DNA of 32,457 nucleotides from JANLQB01 sp043735935 (GCA_043735935.1 JAYTDO010000300.1:1-32457), one strand, 5' to 3'; counted from the stretch's first letter, positions 15,425 to 23,817 are shown. The notes: generated by a model from the sequence alone, not told the origin. Made by a program: numbers and translations.

Positions 15425-16191
15425 TTTTTCGGGGTGGTCGTGGCGGGTTCGATCTTGATGGTGATCTCGATGGTGGTGTCGGCAGGCGGCACGGTCTTTT
15501 CGTTCACGACCCAGATCTGATCATTATCGCTACCCTTCCTCGGGTTGTTGATCAAGGCGGAGGGATTGGTGATGACGGAGGCGATGGCTCCTTCGAGTTG
15601 CGCGAGGAATTTGTCCTCCGAGAACATCGAGCCGGTATAAATCCACGGCCCGCGCAGGGCGGCCTTTTTGGTCGCGGTGTTCAGCACCCAATCCTCGACC
15701 GGCGTGTTCTGTTCCTTGCCGGTCTTGTCCTTCCACTTTGCGGTGAGCGTGATGGTGTCGCCCTTGAGCCGGGGCGCATGTTTCAAATAGTCGGCGTTGA
15801 TCTGCGGCGGTGGCGCGTCGCTCGGCGCAGGCGTGAGGATTCCCGCCCCGACGGCGCCGAGCAGGAGCATGCCGAGATGGACGTCGCTCGGCTGCACGGT
15901 GGCGACGAGCAGGCTTTCGTGAGTCGAACCGTGTGGCGTGCAGATGAGGTATTCGAGCGCGCCTTTGTCCATGTTGACCTTGCCGAGGATCGTCAGGCTG
16001 CCGGTGTTTTTATCGAGGCGCATTTTCCCCAACGCGAAGACGCCAGGCGAAATCTCAGTCATCGCCGGGATCGCATCGGCGGGTTTTTCCTCGTCGGCGC
16101 GGAGGGGCAGCGCAAAGACGACGAAGGCGCCGAGGACGGAGAGGGGAAAGCGATGCACGACGTTCCAGACGGATGAGAGGGTCGGTTTCAT
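15421..16191 (-). CDS. Secreted YdjY-domain protein
   Basis: This 256-residue exported protein has a signal peptide ending near LPLRA|DEE. Residues about 50-125 carry the YdjY pattern: a beta start (LDKNTGSLTILGKVN), GALEYLICTPHGSTHESLL, and QPSDVHLGMLLLGA. YdjY domains are found beside redox proteins in some bacteria and widely in Planctomycetes and Verrucomicrobia. Their function is unknown, though the conserved C-x-x-H-G-x-x-H-E segment could bind a metal. The C-terminal half (150-256) has a WxxDKTGKEQ segment and ends in a Thr/Pro tail. It is translationally coupled to the downstream toroid protein and lies 30 bases after the NPCBM-like gene. Confidence 0.78.
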   Translation of the reverse strand: MKPTLSSVWNVVHRFPLSVLGAFVVFALPLRADEEKPADAIPAMTEISPGVFALGKMRLDKNTGSLTILGKVNMDKGALEYLICTPHGSTHESLLVATVQPSDVHLGMLLLGAVGAGILTPAPSDAPPPQINADYLKHAPRLKGDTITLTAKWKDKTGKEQNTPVEDWVLNTATKKAALRGPWIYTGSMFSEDKFLAQLEGAIASVITNPSALINNPRKGSDNDQIWVVNEKTVPPADTTIEITIKIEPATTTPKK

Positions 16192-16221
16192 AGGGAAAAT
16201 CTTCGTGGCCTTACGCGCGTT

Positions 16222-17277
16222 TTATTTTCTGAGCAGCGTGGGTTCGGTCCACAGGCCGGCGCCGGCGGCGTTGGTGGGAAAGTGCGGCTCGACTCGCAGG
16301 GACAGGGCGCGGGCGGCGCCGAGGACGACGCGGATCGTTTGAGGCGGGCTTTCGGACGAAAGCGGTTGCGAGCGGAAGACCGGGCGCCCGTCGGCGTACA
16401 CCGCGAAGGTCAGTTTGTTGATCGCGGGGACGCTGGCAGGCACGGCGATCTGCGCGGCGAGGACGCTCATGCCCGCGGGAATCTCCCAAGTTGCGGCCGT
16501 ATTTACCGTGGTGGAAAAGCCGCCCAATTCCGCGGCGAACCCGGTGCTCGGGATGACGCGGGCCGGCTTCAACTCCGCCAGCGCGATCGAGCGGCCCGGG
16601 CCGGCGCGCAGCTCGACGATGTCCTTGGGATCGACTTTCACGGTGAAGAGCGCGTGCCGGAGCATGACCGCCGCGCCGCTCGCCGCGATGGCGTCGACCG
16701 CGTACAGCGAGCCGTCGACCGTGAGGAGCTCGAAGATCGCGGGCGCGGGTTTCACATCCGCGACGATGAGGGCGAGCGCGTCCCTGTCCTTGAAGGTCCG
16801 CGGACCAAAGATCGCGTTGTTGACGCGCGCCGTGGCGCCGTCGGCGGACTTGATGGTGCCCTCGAAAAAATCGCCGCCTGGGAGCAGTGCGCCGGTCTTG
16901 CCGCCGGGCGCATTGGCGGCGATGGCGAAGGCGAACGGCTGAAAAACGATCCAGGCGATCTCGGTGCCCGGGATCGAAAATCCGCGGGACGGAAGCGCGA
17001 CCGGGCCGTTGCTGAGCGGGCCGACCGTGCAGGCGAGCCGTGAACCACTTTTGAGCAAGATGCCGGGCGCGACGGTGTCGGTCGTCGCTCCCTCGCGGAA
17101 GCGCGCGCGCTGCACGTTGAGGTAGTCGAGCTTCACGATCGGGCCAGTCGGCGGGCGGATGATCAGGCCGGTGTCGAAGTCGCATTCGCCTTCATAAACG
17201 TCGCCGGTGAAGGTCTGGATACGGGCGGCGTGCGCGGTGGCGACGAGGCAGATGAAAAAGGCGAAACCGAAGCGCAT
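16222..17277 (-). CDS. Secreted NPCBM/NEW2-like domain protein
   Basis: This 351-residue protein starts with a signal peptide (MRFGFAFFICLVATAHA|ARI). I chose the ATG at 17277, which has a GGAG five bases upstream; a GTG at 17286 would add three residues. The middle contains repeated short beta units of the 'G-x-F-F-E-G-T-I-K' kind with many Val/Ala, suggesting barrel-like repeats. The C-terminal 110 residues (ELGGFSTTVNTA, then LTFAVYADGRPVFRS, then LRVEPHFP) resemble the NPCBM/NEW2 carbohydrate-binding jellyroll. It may bind a glycan in the envelope; no enzyme motif is visible. The gene follows the first toroid gene by about ten bases and precedes the YdjY gene, so the four exported proteins are probably co-produced. 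Confidence 0.7.
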   Translation of the reverse strand: MRFGFAFFICLVATAHAARIQTFTGDVYEGECDFDTGLIIRPPTGPIVKLDYLNVQRARFREGATTDTVAPGILLKSGSRLACTVGPLSNGPVALPSRGFSIPGTEIAWIVFQPFAFAIAANAPGGKTGALLPGGDFFEGTIKSADGATARVNNAIFGPRTFKDRDALALIVADVKPAPAIFELLTVDGSLYAVDAIAASGAAVMLRHALFTVKVDPKDIVELRAGPGRSIALAELKPARVIPSTGFAAELGGFSTTVNTAATWEIPAGMSVLAAQIAVPASVPAINKLTFAVYADGRPVFRSQPLSSESPPQTIRVVLGAARALSLRVEPHFPTNAAGAGLWTEPTLLRK

Positions 17278-17286
17278 TTTCTCCAC

Positions 17287-18303
17287 TCAGCGCTGATACA
17301 GCGGGATGTAATGCCAAGGCATCGCGAGGATGGTGGCGTGCGCGGCGGTGTGGTAGACCGCGCCGATTTCACCTGGCCAAAAGCTTTGGTCGCCTTGCGT
17401 TTTGACGCTCCGCAAAAGCTGCTCGCGCATGAGTCCGTACCAGCGTTTCCACGTTTCGCCGCCGATCATGTATTGGGCGGGTGCGGCGTAGTTGGCGCCG
17501 TAGGTCCAGTGCTGCTGGTCGGGTTTGCTGTGGTCGAAAAGGTAGTCGCTGGCGTCCTTGATCATCGGGTCGTCGTACAGCCCGCAGACTTGAAGGGAGT
17601 AGATCGCCGCGGCGGTCCGCGCGAAGCCGGCGTCGCCGTGGCCGGCCTGGTAGCTGAAGCCGCCGGTGCCGGGGCGCTGGCAGCGTTTCACGTAGGCGAT
17701 GGCGTCGTCGATGGTCTGCTGCGGCACGGCGAGACCGGCATTTTTCGCACTCCTCAGCGCGACGACTTGGAGCACGGTGACGGAGATGTCCGCGTCTTCG
17801 GGCCGCGGGCGATACCGCCAGCCGCCGCGATGTTCACCGCGATCCGCCTGCGTGGTGACGATGAGCTTGATGAGGCGCTCGAGTTTCGCGCGGATGGCGG
17901 TGTTCCGCGTCTGGCCGTACAGCTCGGCGAGGGCGATCGTGGCGACGCCGTGGTTGTACATGTATTTGCTGCCGTCCACGCCGCGGAACTGGCCGTCGGG
18001 TTGGATGCTATCGAGGAGGAATTCCATGCCGCTGCGGACTTCCTTCGAGTATTCGCCTTCCTCCGGGAGTTGGCCGCAGGCCATGAACGCGAGCAGTACG
18101 TAGCCGGTGATGGCGACGGGGTGCGTGCCCTTGCGGCCTTCGTCGCAGGTCCACGAGCCGTTGCTGGTTTGTTTAGAGGCTAGAAAACGGAGCGCGCCGT
18201 TGAGCACCGATTCCGTCTCGCCATCGACGATGACGGCGTCGTCTTCCGCACGGGTCGGGAGGGCGACGGCGAAAATCGCGGCGATGAGAAAAACGCGAAG
18301 CAT
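17287..18303 (-). CDS. Secreted prenyltransferase/squalene-oxidase repeat protein (copy 1)
   Basis: This 338-residue protein has a signal peptide (MLRVFLIAAIFAVALPTRA|EDD) and toroid repeats. The first repeat holds Q45-TSNGSW51. QPDGQFRG and RPGTGGFSY continue the series, and the cyclase acid-motif position reads DADISVTVLQVVAL, with Asp-x-Asp but Ile-Ser in place of the final Asp. It is diverged from the copy at 14267-15424 but shares the plan. Lack of the full acid motif and export argue against terpene cyclisation. The start at 18303 gives the signal peptide directly. It lies 33 bases after the ABC ATPase gene on the same strand, so it may be read from the trmD promoter or from one in that gap. 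Confidence 0.83.
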   Translation of the reverse strand: MLRVFLIAAIFAVALPTRAEDDAVIVDGETESVLNGALRFLASKQTSNGSWTCDEGRKGTHPVAITGYVLLAFMACGQLPEEGEYSKEVRSGMEFLLDSIQPDGQFRGVDGSKYMYNHGVATIALAELYGQTRNTAIRAKLERLIKLIVTTQADRGEHRGGWRYRPRPEDADISVTVLQVVALRSAKNAGLAVPQQTIDDAIAYVKRCQRPGTGGFSYQAGHGDAGFARTAAAIYSLQVCGLYDDPMIKDASDYLFDHSKPDQQHWTYGANYAAPAQYMIGGETWKRWYGLMREQLLRSVKTQGDQSFWPGEIGAVYHTAAHATILAMPWHYIPLYQR

Positions 18304-18336
18304 GACGGATGCATCGTCATCCGCTTCCGCGAAGAT

Positions 18337-19155
18337 TTAAGCAAGCGTCGAACGGCGCCGCGGCGGCGCTGGCTGGGGACGAAGGGCGAGCGTGTAGCGG
18401 CCGGCGCGGAGAGCGAGGCGGAGCGGTGCGTCGAAGGTCTCGCTGAGGCGGGCGCTGGTGAGTACGCGGGAACGTTCGCCGGCGGCGAGCAGGCGGCCAT
18501 TTCGGAGGAGCATGGCGTGGGTGAAGACGGGGGTGATTTCCTCGACGTGGTGGGTGACGAGCACGAGGGCGGGCGCGCCGCGCTGCGAGCCGAGGCGGTC
18601 GAGGAAGGAGAGGAATTGCTCGCGGGCGACGGGGTCGAGGCCGGCGCACGGTTCATCGAGGATGAGCAGGCGCGGGCGGGCGATGAGGGCGCGGGCGATG
18701 AGGATGCGCTGGCGTTCACCCTGGGAGAGGACGAGCCACGGGCGGGTGGCAAGGTGGGAGGCTTCGACCTGGCGGAGGAGGCGGCGGGCTGCGGTGCGCT
18801 CGTCGGCGGCGATGCGGCCCCAGTGGCCGATCATCGCGCTTTTTCCCGAGACGACGGTGGTGAGCGCGTCCTCCTCCTCGGGGACCATCTGGCGGATGGC
18901 GCTGCTGACGAGGCCGACGTGTTTGCGCAGCTCGCGCCAGTCGCTGGCGCCGAAGGTTTCACCGAGGACGGTGATGTCGCCGAGGGTCGGCGTGAGGTAG
19001 CCGGTGAGGGCGCTGAGCAGGGAGGTTTTCCCCGAACCATTCGCGCCGAGGATGATCCAGTGCTGGCCGGGGGCGACGGTCCACGAGATGCGGTCGAGGA
19101 TGCGGACGTCGCCGCGGCGGATGGTGAGGTCGCGGATGTCGAGGACGGGTTTCAT
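18337..19155 (-). CDS. Soluble ABC ATPase, ModF/YlmA-like
   Basis: This 272-residue single ABC domain has all ATPase motifs: Walker A G37-ANGSGKT44, Q-loop region GLVSSAIRQ, signature LSQGERQRI, Walker B LLILDEP, D-loop GLD and H-loop VTHH. The style (QHWIILGANGSGKT, then LDEPCAGLDPVAREQFL) is that of the ModF/YlmA group, which often has no permease partner. None is present nearby. The start at 19155 overlaps the trmD stop (ATGA), so the two are translationally coupled. A C-terminal Arg/Pro-rich tail of about 20 residues is poorly conserved in type. The transported substrate, if any, is unknown. Confidence 0.87.
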   Translation of the reverse strand: MKPVLDIRDLTIRRGDVRILDRISWTVAPGQHWIILGANGSGKTSLLSALTGYLTPTLGDITVLGETFGASDWRELRKHVGLVSSAIRQMVPEEEDALTTVVSGKSAMIGHWGRIAADERTAARRLLRQVEASHLATRPWLVLSQGERQRILIARALIARPRLLILDEPCAGLDPVAREQFLSFLDRLGSQRGAPALVLVTHHVEEITPVFTHAMLLRNGRLLAAGERSRVLTSARLSETFDAPLRLALRAGRYTLALRPQPAPPRRRSTLA

Positions 19156-19826
19156 TCGGGAGGGAGTAAGTCGGGGCGGACTCGGCGGGTCTTTTCGATG
19201 GCGCGCGCGCGCCGCCATTTTGCGATCTCGGCATGGTGGCCGCCGAGCAGGACATCGGGGACGCGCCAGCCGCGGAATTCGACGGGGCGGGTGTATTGAG
19301 GGAACTCGAGCAGGCCGCTGGAGAAGCTGTCGTCCGGGGCGCTATTGGCGTCGCCGAGCACGCCGGGGAGGAGACGGGCGACGGCGTCGGCGAGTACTGC
19401 GGCGGCGATGGCGCCATTGGTGAGGACGTAATCTCCGATGCTGATCTCGTCGTCGACGAGGTGGTCGATGACACGCTGGTCGACGCCCTCGTAGTGGCCG
19501 CTGAGGAGGATGAGGTGGTCGATTTTGGCAAAGGTCTCCGCGATGGACTGGGTGAATGGGCGGCCTGCGGGGGTGAGGAGGATGACGCGCGCGGCCGGGG
19601 TGCGGAGTTGCTCGACGGCGGCGAAGAAGGGCTCGCATTTCATGACCATGCCCTGGCTGCCGCCGTAGGGGGTGTCGTCGGTGGTGCGATGTTTGTCCGT
19701 GGCCCAGTCGCGGAGGTTGTGGACGCGAATCTCGACGAGGCCGCGCTGCTGGGCTTTGCCGATCATGCTTTCGCGGAGCGGGGCGGCGGCGATTTCGGGA
19801 AAGAGGGTGAGGATGTCGATACGCAT
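19152..19826 (-). CDS. trmD: tRNA (guanine-N1)-methyltransferase TrmD
   Basis: This 224-residue SPOUT-class enzyme methylates G37 of tRNAs at N1 using SAM, preventing +1 frameshifts. The trefoil-knot SAM site is visible as LLSGHYEGVDQRV and EISIGDYVLTNGA. The C-terminal LLGGHHAEIAKWR is also typical. The segment usually written PYGGGPGM reads PYGGSQGM here. In most bacteria trmD sits with rpsP, rimM and rplS; here it is instead coupled to an ABC ATPase and faces a penicillin-binding protein gene. The ATG at 19826 gives the canonical MRIDILTLFPE start. Function is certain. Confidence 0.95.
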   Translation of the reverse strand: MRIDILTLFPEIAAAPLRESMIGKAQQRGLVEIRVHNLRDWATDKHRTTDDTPYGGSQGMVMKCEPFFAAVEQLRTPAARVILLTPAGRPFTQSIAETFAKIDHLILLSGHYEGVDQRVIDHLVDDEISIGDYVLTNGAIAAAVLADAVARLLPGVLGDANSAPDDSFSSGLLEFPQYTRPVEFRGWRVPDVLLGGHHAEIAKWRRARAIEKTRRVRPDLLPPE

Positions 19827-19875
19827 GGGGCGCGCGGGGTGACGATTACGATTGGGATGAAGATTGCGAGGAAGA

Positions 19876-22068
19876 ATGCGGCGCGCGTTGGGCTTGTCGG
19901 GCGGGGTGAAAGCAGGCTACTTCCGCCCCGTGGCCAAGCGCGCTTCCAGGAAACCTTCCCGTCTAAACAAGACCCGCCCCCATCAAAAGCGGTGGCTGTG
20001 GGTATTGCTGGTGGGGTTTGCGGCGGTGGCGGTGGTGTGTCTGGTGTACGGATTCTGGGCTTCGACCTTCGACATGGAGGCGGTGAAGCAGATGCGGGAG
20101 CGGTCGACGATTTTCGATGTGGATGGAAAGGTGTATTCGCGGCTGGCGGGGGAGAACCGGATCGTGGTGCCGGGCAAGGAGGTGTCGCGCAATTTCAAGG
20201 ATGCGCTGCTGGCGCGCGAGGATGCGCGATTTTATTCACACCATGGGATCGACCCGATCGGGATTTTGCGTGCGCTGACGCGGAATCTCACGAAGGGCGC
20301 GGCGGCGCAGGGGGCGAGCACGGTGACGCAACAACTGGCGCGAAATTCCTTTCCGCTCGGCGGCAAGACGCTGCATCGGAAGTTGCTGGAGGCGTTCGTG
20401 GCCGCGCGGATCGAGCAGGAGTATTCGAAGGACCAAATCCTGGAGTTTTACATGAACCGAATCTACTTCGGGCCGGGCGGATACGGGATCGAGACGGCAT
20501 CGCTTTCGTATTTCGGAAAACACGCGAAGGACTTGAGCCTCGGGGAGGCGGCGATGATCGCGGGGATCGTCCGGGCGCCGTCGTATTTTTCGCCGTTCAC
20601 CAATCTCCCAGGGGCGCTGAAACAGCGGGATCAGGTTTTGGCGCGGCTGGTGAAGCTGGGAAAGATCAGCGAGCGGGAAGCGCGCGAGGCGCGGGAGGCG
20701 GCGCTGACAGTTTTAAAGAAGAGGACGACGCTGGTGCAGGAAAACTACGCGATGGATGCCGTCGGTCGGGAGTTGAACGTGTTGCTGACCGACGACCAGC
20801 GCGCAGAGGGCGGGCTGAAGGTTTATACGACGATCGATCCCGTGCTGCAAAAGGCGGCGCAGGCGGCGGTGGAGGCGGAGTTGCGAAAGGTGGAGCAACG
20901 CCCGGGATACGCGCACCCGCGGCGCGCGGATTTTTCGGCGGAAGCGAAGGAGGAGGAACAGCCGACGCCCTATTTGCAGGGTGCGCTGGTGGCGATCGAT
21001 AACAAGACGGGCGGCATCCGGGCGCTCGTCGGCGGGCGGGACTACTCGGAGAGCAAATTGAACCGGGCGTTTATGTCACGGCGGCAAATCGGATCGACGT
21101 TTAAGCCGTTCGTCTACGCGGCGGCGATGTCGCGCGGGATGCTTCCGGGCGCGGCGATCGACGATGGGCCGATCGCGCATGGCGAGGTGCGGGGGGCGGC
21201 GGATTGGACGCCGGATAATTCGGACGGTACGGACAAGGGGGTGCTGCGCGCCGAGGAGGGGCTGATCCAGTCCCGCAATACGATGAGCGTGCGGGTGGGC
21301 GAGCGGGCGGGCCTGCCGGCGATCGGCCGCTTGGCGGCAGATGTCGGTCTGGCCGGGATGCCGCAGCGGCCGGGGGTTTATCTCGGGACGTTTGAGGCGT
21401 CGGTGCAGGATTTGACGGCGGCCTATACGGTTTTTGCGAACGGTGGAGTACGCCGGCAGGATTACCTGATCGAGCGCATCGACGATGCCGTCGGCGATAC
21501 GATCTATCGAGCGGCGCACATTGCTCGTCCGGTGCTCGATCCCGGCGTGGCGTGGTTGACGACTTCCGTTTTGCAAAAGGTGGTGGAGCGGGGGACGGCG
21601 GCCGGGGCAAAGTCGCTCGGGCTGACGAAGATCGCAGCCGGGAAGACCGGGACGACCAACGACTACGTGGATGCGTGGTTTGTCGGCTACACGACGGGGC
21701 TCACGTGCGGTGTGTGGGTGGGCCTCGATACGCCGAAGACGATCATCCCGAAGGGCTACGGGGCCGCGCTTGCCTTGCCGATCTGGGTCGACGTGATGAA
21801 GGCGTCGTCATCGGCGCGCTACGCGGCGTCTGCGTTTAAGCCGCCGACGAGTTTGCAGCGATACAGCGTGTGCTCGGCCTCGAACGAATTGGCGACGAGC
21901 GCCTGCGAAAAGGCAGGGGCGGCCTACGCGATCGATCTGCCGCCGTCGTGTGCGCCGCGCGATCCGTGCAGCGTCCACCGGGGCGCGGCGCTGACTCAGG
22001 AACCGGGCCGGCGTTCGGTGCCCGTAAACATCCTGCGATCGTTCAAGAAATTTTTCGGTGGAGACTGA
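19876..22068 (+). CDS. Class A penicillin-binding protein (PBP1A-type transglycosylase/transpeptidase)
   Basis: This 730-residue bifunctional peptidoglycan synthase has a basic cytosolic tail, one TM helix (about 40-60), a GT51 glycosyltransferase domain and a transpeptidase domain. The GT51 catalytic Glu lies in E115-DARFYSHHGID, followed by GASTVTQQLARN. Transpeptidase motifs are S407-TFK410, S466-R-N468 and K590-T-G-T593. The C-terminus has paired cysteines (VCSASNELATSAC), as many PBP1 proteins do. I preferred the ATG at 19876, preceded by GAGGA; a TTG at 19864 and a GTG at 19930 are alternatives. It diverges from trmD across a 49-base gap. No OB insertion is obvious between the two domains. 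Confidence 0.93.
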   Translation: MRRALGLSGGVKAGYFRPVAKRASRKPSRLNKTRPHQKRWLWVLLVGFAAVAVVCLVYGFWASTFDMEAVKQMRERSTIFDVDGKVYSRLAGENRIVVPGKEVSRNFKDALLAREDARFYSHHGIDPIGILRALTRNLTKGAAAQGASTVTQQLARNSFPLGGKTLHRKLLEAFVAARIEQEYSKDQILEFYMNRIYFGPGGYGIETASLSYFGKHAKDLSLGEAAMIAGIVRAPSYFSPFTNLPGALKQRDQVLARLVKLGKISEREAREAREAALTVLKKRTTLVQENYAMDAVGRELNVLLTDDQRAEGGLKVYTTIDPVLQKAAQAAVEAELRKVEQRPGYAHPRRADFSAEAKEEEQPTPYLQGALVAIDNKTGGIRALVGGRDYSESKLNRAFMSRRQIGSTFKPFVYAAAMSRGMLPGAAIDDGPIAHGEVRGAADWTPDNSDGTDKGVLRAEEGLIQSRNTMSVRVGERAGLPAIGRLAADVGLAGMPQRPGVYLGTFEASVQDLTAAYTVFANGGVRRQDYLIERIDDAVGDTIYRAAHIARPVLDPGVAWLTTSVLQKVVERGTAAGAKSLGLTKIAAGKTGTTNDYVDAWFVGYTTGLTCGVWVGLDTPKTIIPKGYGAALALPIWVDVMKASSSARYAASAFKPPTSLQRYSVCSASNELATSACEKAGAAYAIDLPPSCAPRDPCSVHRGAALTQEPGRRSVPVNILRSFKKFFGGD

Positions 22069-22096
22069 CGTGTGATGCGGCGCGAGGAAGGATCCC

Positions 22097-22105
22097 TGTG
22101 ATAAT
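22097..22105 (+). promoter_or_regulatory. Candidate extended -10 promoter before the polyphosphate polymerase operon
   Basis: TGTGATAAT matches the extended -10 consensus TGnTATAAT at all but one base. It lies 29 bases after the PBP stop. No good -35 is visible, which is acceptable for an extended -10 element. If used, transcription would begin near 22112, inside the first open codons of the next frame, which argues for a start codon further downstream (TTG at 22200). Confidence 0.45.
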
Positions 22106-23054
22106 GTTACGAACAGGTAACAAATCGGGGTTGCAATTTGGGTTCTGCCAAACCATTAAGTCCGCCCTCGAACCAATTTTCCCCCAGCCTTCCACCTCCT
22201 TGAGTTTCCGCCTCGACCGATTCGAAATGAAGTTTGTCATCACCCGCGAGCAGCGCGAGGCCTTGATGCCGGACCTGCTGCCGAAGATGAAGGCGGATGA
22301 GAATGCGAAGGAGGGGGCTTTTTACCCGATCGTCAGTCTTTATTACGATAACGAGGAACGGGAGTGTTATTGGGAGAAAGTCGAGGGCGTGGCGAATCGC
22401 CGGAAGATGCGCATCCGCGTCTACGGCAGCCTCGACGGGAGCTTGCCTCCGACGATTTTCGTTGAGATCAAACACAAGTCGGATGGGCGCGGTGTGAAGC
22501 GCCGTTTGTTATGCACGTTGGAGGAGGCCTTTGCGGTTTCGAGCGGTGGAGATATCGCGCCTCGAACGGGAATCAACGACCAGCGGTTGATCCAGGAAGT
22601 CCATTCGTTGGTGAAACAACGCGGTTTTAAACCGTGTTGCGCGATGCGGTATGACCGACATGCGTTCGCCGATCGTGATCCGGAGTCCGATCTGCGGGTG
22701 ACTTTCGACACGGGGATTGCGTATCGTTTTGATAATTTCGAGGTGATTCCTGACGATCAGCGCTTCGATCAGTTTCTCCTCCCCGACGGCTATTCGGTGC
22801 TCGAAGTCAAAGTGACCGGGACCGTACCGTATTGGCTCACGCATATGGTGGGGCGGCACCACTGCATTTTGCAGGGCCACAGCAAATACAATAACGCGCT
22901 CGAAGACGGCGACGAAGTCCTCCATCGGATGATCGGCGGGAAAGTCATCAAACACCACTACGGCATCACGCCGCATTCGTTATCGAAAAGCGGGATCAAC
23001 GTGGTTCCCGATCCCGACTCTACCGGCGGCTTAGCTGCATCCGGCCCATTTTAA
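22104..23054 (+). CDS. VTC-domain polyphosphate polymerase
   Basis: This protein (316 residues from the ATG at 22104) is almost entirely a VTC domain (PF09359), the ATP-dependent polyphosphate polymerase fold of the triphosphate tunnel family. Tunnel-type residues are present: RFEMKF at 39-44, RRKMRIRVY at 99-107, E121-IKHK125, R-x-x-Y-x-R in MRYDRHAF, a D-L-R-V-T-F-D strand, LE234-VK236, and S260-KY262. No membrane helix or SPX domain is present. Homology starts at about residue 35, and a TTG at 22200 would begin the protein there; a GTG at 22098 has AGGAAGG six bases upstream. In yeast the VTC complex makes and translocates polyphosphate. Here a DUF4956 membrane protein follows 25 bases downstream and could supply the membrane part. 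Confidence in family is high, start uncertain. Confidence 0.87.
   Translation: MLRTGNKSGLQFGFCQTIKSALEPIFPQPSTSLSFRLDRFEMKFVITREQREALMPDLLPKMKADENAKEGAFYPIVSLYYDNEERECYWEKVEGVANRRKMRIRVYGSLDGSLPPTIFVEIKHKSDGRGVKRRLLCTLEEAFAVSSGGDIAPRTGINDQRLIQEVHSLVKQRGFKPCCAMRYDRHAFADRDPESDLRVTFDTGIAYRFDNFEVIPDDQRFDQFLLPDGYSVLEVKVTGTVPYWLTHMVGRHHCILQGHSKYNNALEDGDEVLHRMIGGKVIKHHYGITPHSLSKSGINVVPDPDSTGGLAASGPF
22105..22122. promoter_or_regulatory. Operator-like inverted repeat TGTTAC-N6-GTAACA
   Basis: A perfect 6-bp inverted repeat with a 6-base spacer directly follows the candidate -10 element, spanning the expected transcription start. Size and placement suit a dimeric repressor site. I do not recognise the regulator family. 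Confidence 0.45.
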
Positions 23055-23079
23055 TTTTACCTGACCCAATCCCAACAGA

Positions 23080-23796
23080 ATGAACGAACTCTACACTTTT
23101 ATTTGCGACGTCCTCGGACTGAATCTGTCATCACCTCCACTTCAGGAAATCATCTTCGCTCTCGGTTTGAGTTTCGTTCTCAATTTGCTCATCGCGGCGG
23201 TGTACAAGGCGACGTATCGGGGTAGCGAATTTTCGCAGGACTTCCTGCATATGTTGCTCATCCTCGGGACGGTTGTGTCGGTGATCGTGATGGTCGTCCA
23301 CGGCGATAAGGACAAGGCGCAGGCGACGGCCTTCGGCATCTTCGCCGCCTTTTCGATCATTCGTTTCAGAGCGAATGTTTCGCAGTCGCGGGACATTGGA
23401 TTTCTGTTCATGGCCATGGCGGCGGGACTCGGCGTCGGTGCTCGCGCGTATGGACTGGCGACGGCGACGACGATCGTGCTTTGCGCGCTGGTTTATCTTT
23501 TTTCAAGCGCCGACCTATTCGCGGCGGCGCGCGCTTCACACCGCCTCCGTGTCCGCGTGACGAACGATATCCCCTACGATGTCGTGTTTGCGGAGTGTTT
23601 TAAGAAGTTCCTGCACGATTTTGACCTCATCTCGGTCGAGTCAATCCAGGCTGGAATGATGACCGAGTTGCGGTACAATGTGCATCTCAAGGACTCGTCG
23701 AAGCCGGGTGAATTCGTTACCGCCATCCAGCAACTCAACGGGAACAACCGCGTCTTCCTCTCCTCGACCGCCCCGAACCGCATATTCGCCGATTAA
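23080..23796 (+). CDS. DUF4956 membrane protein
   Basis: This 238-residue protein has three or four N-terminal TM helices (about residues 20-150) and a soluble C-terminal alpha-beta domain (about 155-238). The motif F91-SIIRFR97 right after a helix is the family hallmark. DUF4956 genes are repeatedly found beside VTC-domain polymerase genes in bacteria (recalled, not searched), so it likely works with the polymerase, for example as a membrane anchor or channel for the polymer; that is inference. The C-terminal part has an ACT/ferredoxin-like strand order and ends in PNRIFAD. It sits 25 bases after the polymerase gene and 21 bases before the pseudopilin gene, with no clear ribosome binding site. 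Confidence 0.85.
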   Translation: MNELYTFICDVLGLNLSSPPLQEIIFALGLSFVLNLLIAAVYKATYRGSEFSQDFLHMLLILGTVVSVIVMVVHGDKDKAQATAFGIFAAFSIIRFRANVSQSRDIGFLFMAMAAGLGVGARAYGLATATTIVLCALVYLFSSADLFAAARASHRLRVRVTNDIPYDVVFAECFKKFLHDFDLISVESIQAGMMTELRYNVHLKDSSKPGEFVTAIQQLNGNNRVFLSSTAPNRIFAD

Positions 23797-23817
23797 TTCC
23801 GAGCCCCCAGTTTTCCA

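Noticed and set aside
14267..18303. Squalene-hopene cyclase or terpene biosynthesis activity for the two toroid proteins
   Set aside because: Both are exported and short (338 and 385 residues against about 630 for squalene-hopene cyclases), and the DxDD acid motif is incomplete.
19233..21002. A 589-codon open frame on the plus strand across trmD and the start of the PBP gene
   Set aside because: It is antisense to trmD and out of frame with PBP1A, both certain genes, and its translation is Gly/Ala/Asp/Glu-rich with no domain, as expected of GC-rich shadow frames.
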